DNA from: JARYMI01 sp037444845
GTDB taxonomy: Bacteria; Acidobacteriota; Aminicenantia; Aminicenantales; UBA8522
DNA: 21,405 bases
Assembly (NCBI GenBank): GCA_037444845.1
Contig: JBBILQ010000049.1
Coordinates: 1-21,405, forward strand
Direction of reading: 5' to 3'
Notes under the pieces: generated by a model
What the model was told of the DNA's origin: nothing
Databases searched by the model: none
The model's input: the letters and a program-made list of their open reading frames with translations, nothing else
In this document: in pieces, positions 8,494 to 16,343 of the stretch
How the letters are laid out: each line of letters starts with the position of its first letter
How positions within the stretch are numbered: the first letter of the stretch is position 1
Translations under genes and position numbers: made by a program

Positions 8494-9414
8494 ATGCCCG
8501 AGATCACCCTGCTTGTCCTGGCCGCGGGCATCGGCAAACGCTACGGCGGCCTCAAGCAGGTCGACTCAGTGGGGCCTTCAGGCGAGGCCATCTTAGATTA
8601 TTCTCTCTACGATGCCCTGAGGGCCGGGTTCAGCCGCGTTGTCTTCGTCATCAGGAGGGAAATCGAAGAATCTTTCCGGGAGGCTGTCGGGCTGTATTGG
8701 GAACGACGTCTACCCACCCGGTATGCTTTCCAGGAAATTGAGGAGAGCTTGCCCGGCCATTTCGCTGTCCCCGCAGGCCGGCGCAAGCCCTGGGGGACCG
8801 GCCACGCGGTCTTAGTGAGCCGGGACGCAGTCGAGACTCCTTTTGCGGTCATCAATGCCGATGATTTTTACGGCCCCAGCGCCTACCGGGATGTCTTTTC
8901 TTGGCTCGGACATCATTCCATCCTGCAAGGGAAGACGGCTGAGTACTGTTTTGTCGGCTACCGCCTGGCCAACACACTCTCTGATTTTGGCGGTGTCTCT
9001 CGGGGGGTTTGCTATCTGGACGGAACTGGATTCCTGAGTCAGGTCGTGGAGACGATGAGGGTCGAAAAGGATGGCCCGGGAGCAAGGGCTTTGGATGAAA
9101 ACGGACGCTTGATCCAGTTGAACGGCGATCAAATCGTGTCGATGAACATGTGGGGTTTTACGCCTTCAGTCTACCGTTACCTAATTGAAGGCTTTGCCTC
9201 GTTTCTTCAACGATTCAGCCTCGATCGCGAGGCCGAGTTTTTTTTGCCCTCGGCCGTCAATGAGCTTATTCAAACGGGGAAAGCTCGAGTTCAATACATC
9301 CCCACCGAAGAGAAATGGTTTGGTTTAACCTATCCAGGGGATCTTAAGCGCGTCCGGTTGCGCCTCCGGGAGTTCATCGCGGCAGGGATCTATCCGGATA
9401 AAATCAGGCAGTGA
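8494..9414 (+). CDS. Sugar-phosphate nucleotidyltransferase, likely HexNAc-1-P uridylyltransferase
   Basis: A 306-residue cytoplasmic GT-A-fold enzyme. The N-terminal nucleotide-binding signature is LAAGIGKRYGGLKQ (9-22). KPWGTGHAV (98-106) resembles the uridine/phosphate loop of GlmU-type pyrophosphorylases. INADDFYG (120-127) carries the metal-binding acidic pair. It would make an NDP-sugar from a sugar 1-phosphate and an NTP. The start ATG at 8494 follows AAGGAAAAGG; an in-frame start at 8437 overlaps the previous gene and adds an unrelated segment. Its stop overlaps the GTG start of the NahK-like kinase (GTGA), so the two are translationally coupled. That partner suggests the substrate is GlcNAc-1-P or GalNAc-1-P, although other sugars are not excluded. 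Confidence 0.85.
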   Translation: MPEITLLVLAAGIGKRYGGLKQVDSVGPSGEAILDYSLYDALRAGFSRVVFVIRREIEESFREAVGLYWERRLPTRYAFQEIEESLPGHFAVPAGRRKPWGTGHAVLVSRDAVETPFAVINADDFYGPSAYRDVFSWLGHHSILQGKTAEYCFVGYRLANTLSDFGGVSRGVCYLDGTGFLSQVVETMRVEKDGPGARALDENGRLIQLNGDQIVSMNMWGFTPSVYRYLIEGFASFLQRFSLDREAEFFLPSAVNELIQTGKARVQYIPTEEKWFGLTYPGDLKRVRLRLREFIAAGIYPDKIRQ

Positions 9415-10565
9415 GCCAAGAGATTTTGAACGGCCATGACCTCGGGAAGATATTCTCCCAGTTTGAGGTCGACGCCGAGTTTATCTCGCACGAGCACCTG
9501 AAAGTCGGGCACATCAACGACACGTTTCTCGTCGAAGCCCAGGCCTGCCGGGGAAAAGACCGCTTCATTTTTCAGAGAATTAACCGGTTTGTCTTTCGCC
9601 AACCAGAAAAACTGATGGTCAACTTCGAAAAAGTCACCCGGCATATCCGGGGAAAATTAGAGAAAACGCCGGGGCGGAACCCGGAACGCGAGACGCTCAA
9701 CCTTGTCGGAGCCAGGTCGGGCCGGTCGTTTCATCTGACAGCCGAGGGCGATTATTGGCGCGCGTATCGATTTGTGGGCGATTGCCACATCGTCAACGTC
9801 GCCGCCAGGCCAGAGCAGGCTTTTGAGGCTGGCCGGGCGTTCGGCTGCTTCCAGAAATTCCTTGTTGACCTTCCGGCGGTATCTCTTCACGAAACCATCC
9901 CTTTTTTCCACCACACCCCGCGGCGATTGACCAGGTTGACGGAGGCTTTGGCCAAAGATTCTCGCGGCCGGGCGGCCGAGGCCAAGGAGGTTATTTCCTT
10001 CGCCCTCGAGCGCGCCGGGATGGCCCCGGTAGTGACCGATGCCCTGGACAAAGGCATCATTCCTCTTCGGATCGCCCATAATGACACGAAAATCAACAAT
10101 ATCCTTTTTGATAACCGGACCGAGAAGGCGGTCTGCGTCATTGACCTGGACACGACCATGCCGGGCTCAGCCCTTTATGATTTCGGCGACATGGTCAGGA
10201 CAGCGACGAGCCTAACGGCTGAGGATGAAGAGGACGTGTCCAGAGTGGAGCTGGAGATGGATATGTTCCGGGCTCTCGCCGAAGGTTACCTCGAGGAAAC
10301 TCGCGATTTTCTGACGGACAGGGAAGCAGACCTCCTTGTTTTTTCTGGCCGGCTGCTCACCTACACCATCGGCCTTCGCTTTCTGACCGACTATCTTGAG
10401 GGAGACGTCTACTTCAGGACAAACCGGCAGGGTCAAAACTTGGACAGGGCACGAACGCAGTTCGCTTTGATCAAGTCGATGGAAGAAAAGGAAAAGGAGA
10501 TGGAGGCGTGCATCCGCTCCCTGCGCAAAAAAGGCCGAGGCCGGAGCTCTCCTCGCCGGACCTGA
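9411..10565 (+). CDS. nahK: N-acetylhexosamine 1-kinase-like phosphotransferase
   Basis: A 384-residue protein of the aminoglycoside-phosphotransferase/choline-kinase fold, closest in motifs to the NahK group. The catalytic loop is IAHNDTKINNILFD (221-234), with D225 as presumed base and N230 as metal ligand. The metal-binding motif is VIDLDTTMPGSALYDFGD (243-260), with D245 and D247. The N-terminal part has GHINDTFLV (33-41), the glycine-containing loop of the ATP-binding lobe. NahK phosphorylates GlcNAc or GalNAc at the anomeric carbon; relatives are often labelled mucin-desulfatase MdsC by old homology. The GTG start overlaps the nucleotidyltransferase stop by 4 nt. The last 20 residues are basic and look dispensable. 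It converges with the GH20 gene with one base between the stop codons. Confidence 0.8.
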   Translation: MSQEILNGHDLGKIFSQFEVDAEFISHEHLKVGHINDTFLVEAQACRGKDRFIFQRINRFVFRQPEKLMVNFEKVTRHIRGKLEKTPGRNPERETLNLVGARSGRSFHLTAEGDYWRAYRFVGDCHIVNVAARPEQAFEAGRAFGCFQKFLVDLPAVSLHETIPFFHHTPRRLTRLTEALAKDSRGRAAEAKEVISFALERAGMAPVVTDALDKGIIPLRIAHNDTKINNILFDNRTEKAVCVIDLDTTMPGSALYDFGDMVRTATSLTAEDEEDVSRVELEMDMFRALAEGYLEETRDFLTDREADLLVFSGRLLTYTIGLRFLTDYLEGDVYFRTNRQGQNLDRARTQFALIKSMEEKEKEMEACIRSLRKKGRGRSSPRRT

Positions 10566-10566
10566 T

Positions 10567-12855
10567 TTATTTCACAAAGAGCCAGTGGGGAGGCAGAGGC
10601 TGTCTTTCCGTTCCCGGGCCTTCGCAGAGCACCAGGAGCTCGCGGCTGCCTGTTTTCTGGAAATAAAAGACAGAAACAGGATACTTTCCGGCCTCGAGGG
10701 TGATTTTTCCGCTCAGCTCTTTGATGACGAAGAGTCCGTCGTTGCGGACGACTTCTTTGTCGCCGATCGAGACGGCTGCGCCATCATTGGCGAGGACCGT
10801 GAAAGTGTACTCGCCGGTTGCCGGGATGCTGATGAACCCCTTGAACCAGACGGCAAAATCGTCCTGTCTTGGCCCGGCTGGCTCGAGAGTCAGGTCATAG
10901 ACCCGGCCCGTTTTAACGGGCATCAGCTTCCCGAGGTCGGGCAGCCGGAACCAGCTTCCTTCATAATAAGCATATTCCAGCCCGTTCTCCTCTTCATTGA
11001 CCAGACTGATAAAGGTGTTGACCGTGCGGCTGGCCCGTCCTCCGGGAAGGAAGGTGCGGGCTTTCAGGATTGAACTCTTAGTTATTTCGAGCGGCTGGTT
11101 GTAGAGAGGAGACTCTTGCGTCGGGTCTGAGCCGTCCAGAGTGTACCTAACTATGGCGCGTGGGTAAGGGGGGTCAATTTTGACCGCAACGGGTCCAAAA
11201 GCGACTTTCCGACCCCCGACGCCAGCCGGCGGCGGAAGCCTGAAATTAAACCCCGCAGCAACAAGCCGGTCGTAGTGAGGGATGATCCGTTGGGAAAAGT
11301 CTTGGAAGTTGCGGATTTCTTTCTTTGTCCAGACGACTTCGCTCAGAGCTAAAAGCCGGGGCAGAAGCATGTATTCGACCTGCTGGAAATTGGGCATGTA
11401 TTCTGTCCAGACATTGGCCTGGGCGCCCAGGACGTGGCGGGCTTCTGCCGCGGTGAGCTCGGCAGGGACGGGTTCAAAGGAATAGACTTTGTCGATAGGC
11501 GAAAACCCGCCGATGGCTCTGGGCTCATCGTGCTCTCCCTGGTAGTAGTCAAAATAACAGTGAGAGTAGGGCGACATGACGACGTCGTGTCCCGACTTGG
11601 CGGCTTCGATCCCTCCGGCGACGCCTCGCCAGGACATGACTGTCGCGTTGGGAGCGAGCCCGCCTTCTAAGATCTCATCCCAGCCGATGAGCCTTTTCCC
11701 TTTGGCGTTGAGGAACCTCTCGATCCGTTGGATAAAATAGCTCTGCAGCGCCTCTTCGCCGGACAGGCCCTCGGCCTTGATCCTTGCCTGGCATTTGACG
11801 CAGTTTTGCCAGCGGAGCTTGGGGACCTCGTCCCCGCCGATGTGGACGAACTCGCCGGGGAAAAGCTCGATCACTTCAGTCAGCACATCCTGCAGGAATT
11901 CGAAGGTTTTTTCGTTGCCCGCGCAGAAGACATCGTAGATGACTCCCCACTCGGTCCCGACTTTGAACGGCCCGCCGGAGCAGGAGAGCTCTGAGTGGGC
12001 GGCCAATGCGGCCTGGCTGTGCCCTGGCATTTCTATTTCCGGGACTACAGTGATGAACCGCTTCCTTGCGTAATCGACGATCTCCCGGACCTCCTCCTGG
12101 GTGTAGAACCCGCCGTGAGGCTGGCCGTCATCCATCGTCTCGCGGCGCCAGGCGCCTATTTCGGTCAGCTTTGGATATTTCTTGATCTCAATCCGCCAGC
12201 CCTGGTCTTCGGTGAGGTGCCAGTGGAAGGTGTTTATCTTGTACTTGGCCAGCACATTTAGGTACTTCTTGACGCATTCAGGGGGAAAGAAATGGCGGCA
12301 GACGTCGAGGTGGACGCCGCGCCAGCGAAATCGCGGCTTGTCCTCAACCCTGACGCACGGCACCCGCCATGAAACCCCGCTCGTCGGCTCAGCGCCTTCG
12401 ATGGCTGCGGGCAGGAGTTGATAGAATGACTGGACCCCGTAAAACACGCCCGCCGGCGCTGGAGCTTCGATCGTGACCTTGTTTTTGGCTACAGAGAGAA
12501 TGTAACCTTCCTGACCGAGTCTGGACAAGCTGCCTTTCGTCCTGAGCCAGATGGCGTTCTTTGTTTCCTTCTCCGCCGCTTTTACGAGCTCAGCCGGGAA
12601 GCCCCCCGCCCTTTTGAGTCTTGCGGCGAGTTCCTCGGCCACAGCCAGCACCGCCTCGTCTTTTGAATCGATGACAATTTTTGTCTGAGGGCCGAGCTCA
12701 AAAAAACCAGGGCGCCGCTCTAATTTTTCAGGCTTTGGGATGATGGGCACAGCGGGCTCGCCTCCGCCTTTTTGCCCTGAGACCGGAGTGATGAGCGCAA
12801 GAAGGAAGGCGAGAAGAAAAATAGCCGCGGTAAAGGACCTCGAACTCAATCGCAT
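10567..12855 (-). CDS. Exported GH20 beta-N-acetylhexosaminidase with PA14-like C-terminus
   Basis: A 762-residue enzyme that removes terminal beta-linked GlcNAc or GalNAc from glycans outside the cytoplasm. Signal peptide about 1-27; GH20b-type N-terminal domain about 35-165; GH20 TIM barrel about 170-510. The adjacent catalytic acids are D342 and E343 in HIGGDEVPKLRW. Other family segments are GVHLDVCRHFF (180-190), HWHLTEDQGWR (211-221), PEIEMPGHS (272-280), MSWRG (407-411) and NVWTEYM (481-487). A chitobiase C-terminal-like beta domain (about 550-615, with YTLDGSDP) follows, then a PA14-like lectin module (about 628-760, with FKGFISIPATGEYTF and NDGAAVSIG). The start is firm: AGGAGG lies 7 nt upstream of the ATG. 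Substrate-assisted catalysis via the 2-acetamido group is established for the family. The neighbouring kinase and nucleotidyltransferase could use the released sugar. Confidence 0.93.
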   Translation of the reverse strand: MRLSSRSFTAAIFLLAFLLALITPVSGQKGGGEPAVPIIPKPEKLERRPGFFELGPQTKIVIDSKDEAVLAVAEELAARLKRAGGFPAELVKAAEKETKNAIWLRTKGSLSRLGQEGYILSVAKNKVTIEAPAPAGVFYGVQSFYQLLPAAIEGAEPTSGVSWRVPCVRVEDKPRFRWRGVHLDVCRHFFPPECVKKYLNVLAKYKINTFHWHLTEDQGWRIEIKKYPKLTEIGAWRRETMDDGQPHGGFYTQEEVREIVDYARKRFITVVPEIEMPGHSQAALAAHSELSCSGGPFKVGTEWGVIYDVFCAGNEKTFEFLQDVLTEVIELFPGEFVHIGGDEVPKLRWQNCVKCQARIKAEGLSGEEALQSYFIQRIERFLNAKGKRLIGWDEILEGGLAPNATVMSWRGVAGGIEAAKSGHDVVMSPYSHCYFDYYQGEHDEPRAIGGFSPIDKVYSFEPVPAELTAAEARHVLGAQANVWTEYMPNFQQVEYMLLPRLLALSEVVWTKKEIRNFQDFSQRIIPHYDRLVAAGFNFRLPPPAGVGGRKVAFGPVAVKIDPPYPRAIVRYTLDGSDPTQESPLYNQPLEITKSSILKARTFLPGGRASRTVNTFISLVNEEENGLEYAYYEGSWFRLPDLGKLMPVKTGRVYDLTLEPAGPRQDDFAVWFKGFISIPATGEYTFTVLANDGAAVSIGDKEVVRNDGLFVIKELSGKITLEAGKYPVSVFYFQKTGSRELLVLCEGPGTERQPLPPHWLFVK

Positions 12856-12881
12856 CTTTTGACCTCCTCTTCTGTAGAGAG

Positions 12882-12908
12882 GGGACGGCCCTCCCGGAGG
12901 ACCGTCCC
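12882..12908 (-). promoter_or_regulatory. Strong hairpin in the GH20 5' leader
   Basis: GGGACGG (12882-12888) pairs perfectly with CCGTCCC (12902-12908). After one mismatch, the stem can continue with CCT/AGG pairs toward a small loop. It lies between the proposed GH20 promoter and its Shine-Dalgarno sequence, almost at the expected 5' end of the mRNA. Read on the plus strand it is followed by TATTTTCTTCTT, so it could also terminate antisense transcripts arriving from the left. Confidence 0.5.
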
Positions 12909-12917
12909 TATTTTCTT

Positions 12918-12945
12918 CTTATGTCATCTCGGCTTACCTTGTCAA
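12918..12945 (-). promoter_or_regulatory. Putative sigma70 promoter for the GH20 gene
   Basis: On the minus strand a perfect TTGACA (12945-12940), a 16-nt spacer and CATAAG (12923-12918), four of six matches to the -10 consensus. Transcription would begin near 12911, just ahead of the hairpin. Confidence 0.4.
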
Positions 12946-12955
12946 TATATTCCTC

Positions 12956-12983
12956 TTGATTTGCGCCGGATAATCGATAAAAT
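12956..12983 (+). promoter_or_regulatory. Putative promoter for the aminotransferase operon
   Basis: TTGATT (12956-12961), a 16-nt spacer and TAAAAT (12978-12983), 26 nt before the aminotransferase ATG. It is divergent from, and adjacent to, the GH20 promoter. The -35 element is only partly conserved. Confidence 0.3.
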
Positions 12984-13009
12984 GGGATGACCACGTGTAA
13001 GGAAAGAAC

Positions 13010-14155
13010 ATGGAAAGAGAAAAATTGCTGCTCATCCCGGGACCGAGTCCTGTTCATCCCAGAATCATCAGCAGCCTGGCTCTGCCGACAGTTTCCCATG
13101 TCGGGCCGGAGATGGTCAGGGAATTGACCGGCGCGCTGGCGAACCTGAAAAAGATTGTCTTCTGCGACAAAGGAGAGGCGTTTATCATCGCCGGCGCCGG
13201 GACTTTAGCCATGGAAATGGCCCTGCTCAATACTGTCGCCGCGGGAGAGAAAGTCCTCGTCATCTCTCAGGGGTATTTCGGGAACCGGATGTCGGAGGTC
13301 TGCCGGGCCTTTGGCCTTGGCCATGAGATCATCGAAAGCCAGTGGGGAAGGGCGGTGTTGCCTGAAGAGCTGGAAGAGAAGCTCAAAGGAGGCGGCTTCC
13401 GGGTGGTCGTGGCCACGCACGTGGACACCGCAACCGGCAGCTGCGCTCCAATCCGGGACTATGCTGAAGTCCTGCGCGGCCCCGGCCCGCTCTTCATCCT
13501 CGACGGCGTGTGCGCCACAGCCGGAATCGAGGAGAGGATGGACGACTGGGGGATCGACGTCGTCCTCACCGCTGCCCAGAAGTGTTTTGGCGCGCCGCCC
13601 GGACTGGCTGTGCTGGTCTTTTCAGAGCGAGCTCTGGAAAAGCGGAAGAAGATTCCCGCCATACCCGCTTATTATTCCGACCTTCTCCGCTGGCTTCCCG
13701 TCATGAAGGACCCGGCTAAGTATTTTTCCACTCCCTGCGTCAACGAAATAAGGGCTTTCTATGAGAGCACTCTGATAGTCCTGGAAGAAGGACTTGAGCA
13801 GAGGTTCCTTCGGCACGGCCGGTACGCTCGAGCCATCAGAGCCGCGTTGAAGGAGCTCGGGTTCAGTTTTTTCACAGAAGAGACGTTTCTGGCAGACACC
13901 CTCTCGGTTGTCAACTATCCGCCGGGAATTGAGGACAAACATTTCCGGAGCCAGTACTATGAAAACGGCGTTGTCGTGGCCGGGGGCCTGGGTGAGACAG
14001 TGGGAAAAGTATTCCGGATGGGCCATATGGGAAACCTGTCAGCTCCGCAAGTTTATTTTGCCCTTGATGCTCTGGAAAAAACCTTGGACTCGCTTGGCTA
14101 CAGGTTTGAGCGGAGTTCGAGCCTGGAGGCGGCTAAGTCTGTCCTGGGTGAATGA
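13010..14155 (+). CDS. PLP-dependent aminotransferase, alanine-glyoxylate/serine-pyruvate type
   Basis: A 381-residue cytoplasmic class V fold-type I aminotransferase. The N-terminus LLIPGPSPVHP (7-17) is the family's substrate-loop motif. AGAGTLAMEMALLN (61-74) forms the PLP phosphate-binding turn, D165 in FILDGVCA would bind the pyridine nitrogen, and K191 in TAAQKCFGAPPG is the Schiff-base lysine. VDTATGSCAPI (138-148) is the conserved segment before the cofactor Asp. Members transfer amino groups between serine, alanine or aspartate and glyoxylate or pyruvate, or act on other small substrates such as phosphonates; the sequence does not settle which. AAGGAA lies 5 nt upstream of the ATG. 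The DUF362 ferredoxin gene follows after 15 nt, probably in the same operon. Confidence 0.88.
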   Translation: MEREKLLLIPGPSPVHPRIISSLALPTVSHVGPEMVRELTGALANLKKIVFCDKGEAFIIAGAGTLAMEMALLNTVAAGEKVLVISQGYFGNRMSEVCRAFGLGHEIIESQWGRAVLPEELEEKLKGGGFRVVVATHVDTATGSCAPIRDYAEVLRGPGPLFILDGVCATAGIEERMDDWGIDVVLTAAQKCFGAPPGLAVLVFSERALEKRKKIPAIPAYYSDLLRWLPVMKDPAKYFSTPCVNEIRAFYESTLIVLEEGLEQRFLRHGRYARAIRAALKELGFSFFTEETFLADTLSVVNYPPGIEDKHFRSQYYENGVVVAGGLGETVGKVFRMGHMGNLSAPQVYFALDALEKTLDSLGYRFERSSSLEAAKSVLGE

Positions 14156-14170
14156 ACGCTCGGCGAAGCC

Positions 14171-15241
14171 ATGAAAAGCAAGGTCTATTTCATCCCAGCC
14201 AGCCGCCAGGAAGGCGATAAGCCTGTGGCGGAAAAGGCGGAAAGGCTTTTTCTGGCTTTCGGCCTTCATTCCCGAATCGAAAAGGACGCCTTTGTCGCCC
14301 TGAAAATCCACTTCGGGGAGAAGGGAAACACGGGTTTCATCAAACCCGACTGGCTAAAAGGGATTATCCGGCAGTTGAAGGGACGGACTGACAGGGCCTT
14401 CTTTACGGATACGAACACCCTTTACGTGGGCATGAGGTCGAACGCCGTTGATTACACACAACTGGCGGCCAGACATGGGTTTTCTGTTGAAAAAACAGGG
14501 CTGCCGGTCGTCATTGCCGATGGCCTTGTCGGCGAAAACGATGAAGAGGTCAAGGTTGGCCTAAAGAGGGTCAAGGCAGCCAAGATCGCGGCTGCAATCG
14601 CCCACGCTGATTTTTTAATCTGTCTGAGCCATGTGACAGGGCACGTCCAGACAGGGCTGGGCGCGGCCATCAAGAACATGGGCATGGGCTGCGCCTCGCG
14701 CGCCGGCAAGCTGGAGCAGCATTCTGAGGTTCAGCCGCGTATCAACCCCAAGGCCTGCAAGAACTGCAGCATTTGTCTGGACTATTGCCCGGCCGGGGCC
14801 ATCATCCAGAAGGAGGGGAGCGCCCATATCATCCCGGACCGGTGCATCGGCTGCGGCGAGTGCCTGGTCGTCTGCAAGACAGGCGCGGTGAGGATGCGCT
14901 GGGACGAGGATTCGGCCCGCATCCAGGAGAAAATGTCCGAGTACGCCTATGCCGTCTGGGACAGGTTCAGGGAGAAGGCCGGGTTCATCAACTTCCTGCT
15001 CCAAATAACCAAGGACTGCGACTGCATGGCCAAGGATCAGCCGGAAATAGTCGGAGACATCGGGATATTAGCCTCGGTTGACCCCGTGGCTCTGGACAAA
15101 GCGTCAGCCGACCTGGTCGTCGAGAGGAGCCGGAAGGACGTCTTCCGCAAGAGCTATGACATCGACTGGTCCGTCCAGCTCCGCCACGGCGCGGCGATAG
15201 GGCTCGGGGCGCTCGATTATGAGCTCATCGGATTGAGCTAA
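14171..15241 (+). CDS. DUF362 protein with two [4Fe-4S] ferredoxin motifs
   Basis: A 356-residue cytoplasmic iron-sulfur protein. The DUF362 portion begins with KVYFIPASR and includes ALKIHFGEKGNTGFIKP (43-59), LSHVTGHVQTGLGAAIKNMG (152-171) and a closing segment DVASVDPVALDKAS-like (actual residues about 298-312). A bacterial-type 2x[4Fe-4S] ferredoxin domain is inserted: C196, C199, C202 with C206, and C225, C228, C231 with C235. A further CDC pair (283-285) follows. The family is recognised as an Fe-S protein of unknown enzymatic role; electron transfer is the safe inference. It lies 15 nt after the aminotransferase gene and has a weak ribosome site, suggesting coupling to that gene. No flanking partner specifies the reaction. 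Confidence 0.85.
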   Translation: MKSKVYFIPASRQEGDKPVAEKAERLFLAFGLHSRIEKDAFVALKIHFGEKGNTGFIKPDWLKGIIRQLKGRTDRAFFTDTNTLYVGMRSNAVDYTQLAARHGFSVEKTGLPVVIADGLVGENDEEVKVGLKRVKAAKIAAAIAHADFLICLSHVTGHVQTGLGAAIKNMGMGCASRAGKLEQHSEVQPRINPKACKNCSICLDYCPAGAIIQKEGSAHIIPDRCIGCGECLVVCKTGAVRMRWDEDSARIQEKMSEYAYAVWDRFREKAGFINFLLQITKDCDCMAKDQPEIVGDIGILASVDPVALDKASADLVVERSRKDVFRKSYDIDWSVQLRHGAAIGLGALDYELIGLS

Positions 15242-15289
15242 AATTCTGGGCCGGGCTTTCCTCTATAAACGACAAGCGCTACGGGAAAA

Positions 15290-15682
15290 TCAGTCCCCGC
15301 AAGCAAGATAGGCGGTGCATAGGCCGCCGGCTGTGGCGGTTCTTTTCCCGCAGCCGCAGTCGTTCGTCGTCTCCGATGGTATCGGCACTGATTGACAATA
15401 AACTGTTACTCCACACCATCCGCCACAGCAATTTGGACAGTCGCAGTCGCCTGCTGTCTGAATACCCGCAGAGAGGGGCACAATTGCTAAGACCTTCATG
15501 ATTTTTCCACGGCAAGTCACATACTTCGTGCCAGGCGGAAGGTAGGCAATGCCTTTGGTGCAGACCTCGATCAGCTTCGCCGATTCCTGAGGAGCTATGG
15601 GTTCACTATTCCCGGCCGGATGAGCCGCGGCCAGGAAAGCGACAAAAAGGACGGCAATCAGGCATTTCGAGACTGTCTTCAT
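15290..15682 (-). CDS. Secreted cysteine-rich protein of unknown function
   Basis: A 130-residue protein I do not recognise. A clear signal peptide (about 1-22, CLIAVLFVAFLAAAHPA) is followed by a mature part with 12 cysteines. Two sit in EVC and YVTC, and the rest cluster in CDCPNCCGGWC, VYC, DCGCG, LC and AC. An even number suggests disulfides or metal binding outside the cytoplasm. The start at 15682 has AAAGGAGG about 8 nt upstream; the longer in-frame start at 15742 would place a non-signal-like segment ahead of the signal peptide. The gene is divergent from the ECF sigma factor gene, with 127 nt between them, so they may share control. It could be a small envelope structural protein, a redox-active protein or a post-translationally modified peptide; nothing seen decides among these. 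Confidence 0.7.
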   Translation of the reverse strand: MKTVSKCLIAVLFVAFLAAAHPAGNSEPIAPQESAKLIEVCTKGIAYLPPGTKYVTCRGKIMKVLAIVPLSAGIQTAGDCDCPNCCGGWCGVTVYCQSVPIPSETTNDCGCGKRTATAGGLCTAYLACGD

Positions 15683-15768
15683 TTGGCGATCCTCCTTTCT
15701 TTGGAAAATAATAAATACAAAAGATAAAGACGAAGCAGACACCTGAATTTTCTCACACCTCCCTAAAA

Positions 15769-15797
15769 TTGACAGAGCGGCTGTTTTCTTTTATAAA
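15769..15797 (+). promoter_or_regulatory. Near-consensus sigma70 promoter for the ECF sigma gene
   Basis: TTGACA (15769-15774), exactly 17 nt, then TATAAA (15792-15797). The ATG of the sigma gene is at 15810, so transcription from about 15804 would leave a leader of roughly 6 nt. The promoter is housekeeping-like rather than of the GGAAC type typical of ECF autoregulation. Confidence 0.7.
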
Positions 15798-15809
15798 ATT
15801 CAGGATTCA

Positions 15810-16343
15810 ATGAGCCGAGATAAAGCCGCTCACCGGGATTTTGAACATATTCTTGAGAAGTTCACGGGCTCGATCAGAGCCCAGGTTCTCAGCCGCGGTC
15901 TGGAAAGGCGAGGGATTGACCCCGAGGACATCATCCAGGAAATCAGGATCAGGCTGTGGAAAAGGTTCGAGAGTGAGAAAAAAGTGGCCAATCCTTCGTC
16001 TTATATAAAGAAAGTGGTCAGCTCTGTGTTGATCGACCAGCTTCGTAAATCGAGAGCCGAGGAAAAGCTCCTCCATCAGGCCATGCAGAGAAACATCGAA
16101 AAAGAAAGACTTCCTGGCGATGAGGACGCCGGGGAACACCTGCGCCGGATTCTCGAGGAGGCCGTGGGTTCGCTCATCGAAACGCGGCGCCAGGTGGTCA
16201 AGCTGTTCCTGCTGGACCTGACCGTTGAGGAGATCGCCTCTGTTTTGAGATGGAGTCATGATAAAACGCGCAACCTGCTTTACCGCGGGTTATCAGACTT
16301 GAAAATTGAGCTCAAGAAGAGGGGGGTTGAGTATGAAGATTGA
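15810..16343 (+). CDS. ECF-type RNA polymerase sigma factor
   Basis: A 177-residue sigma70-family protein with only regions 2 and 4. Region 2 spans about 7-80: DPEDIIQEIRIRLWKRF (37-53) is the core-binding 2.2 helix and SYIKKVVSSVLIDQLRKSRA (64-83) covers 2.3-2.4. A charged linker follows (84-110). Region 4 (about 112-172) contains the helix-turn-helix LTVEEIASVLRWSHDKTRNLLYRGLSDL. It would direct RNA polymerase to a small regulon. The gene lies behind a near-consensus promoter and has almost no leader and only a weak AGGA ribosome site. It overlaps the anti-sigma gene by 11 nt, a usual arrangement for a sigma factor and its cognate inhibitor. Confidence 0.88.
   Translation: MSRDKAAHRDFEHILEKFTGSIRAQVLSRGLERRGIDPEDIIQEIRIRLWKRFESEKKVANPSSYIKKVVSSVLIDQLRKSRAEEKLLHQAMQRNIEKERLPGDEDAGEHLRRILEEAVGSLIETRRQVVKLFLLDLTVEEIASVLRWSHDKTRNLLYRGLSDLKIELKKRGVEYED

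Noticed and set aside
9411..10565. Annotation as mucin-desulfating sulfatase (MdsC)
   Set aside because: The sequence has kinase catalytic motifs (HNDTKINN, DLDTTMPG) and no sulfatase Cys/Ser signature; the label is a legacy name for NahK relatives.
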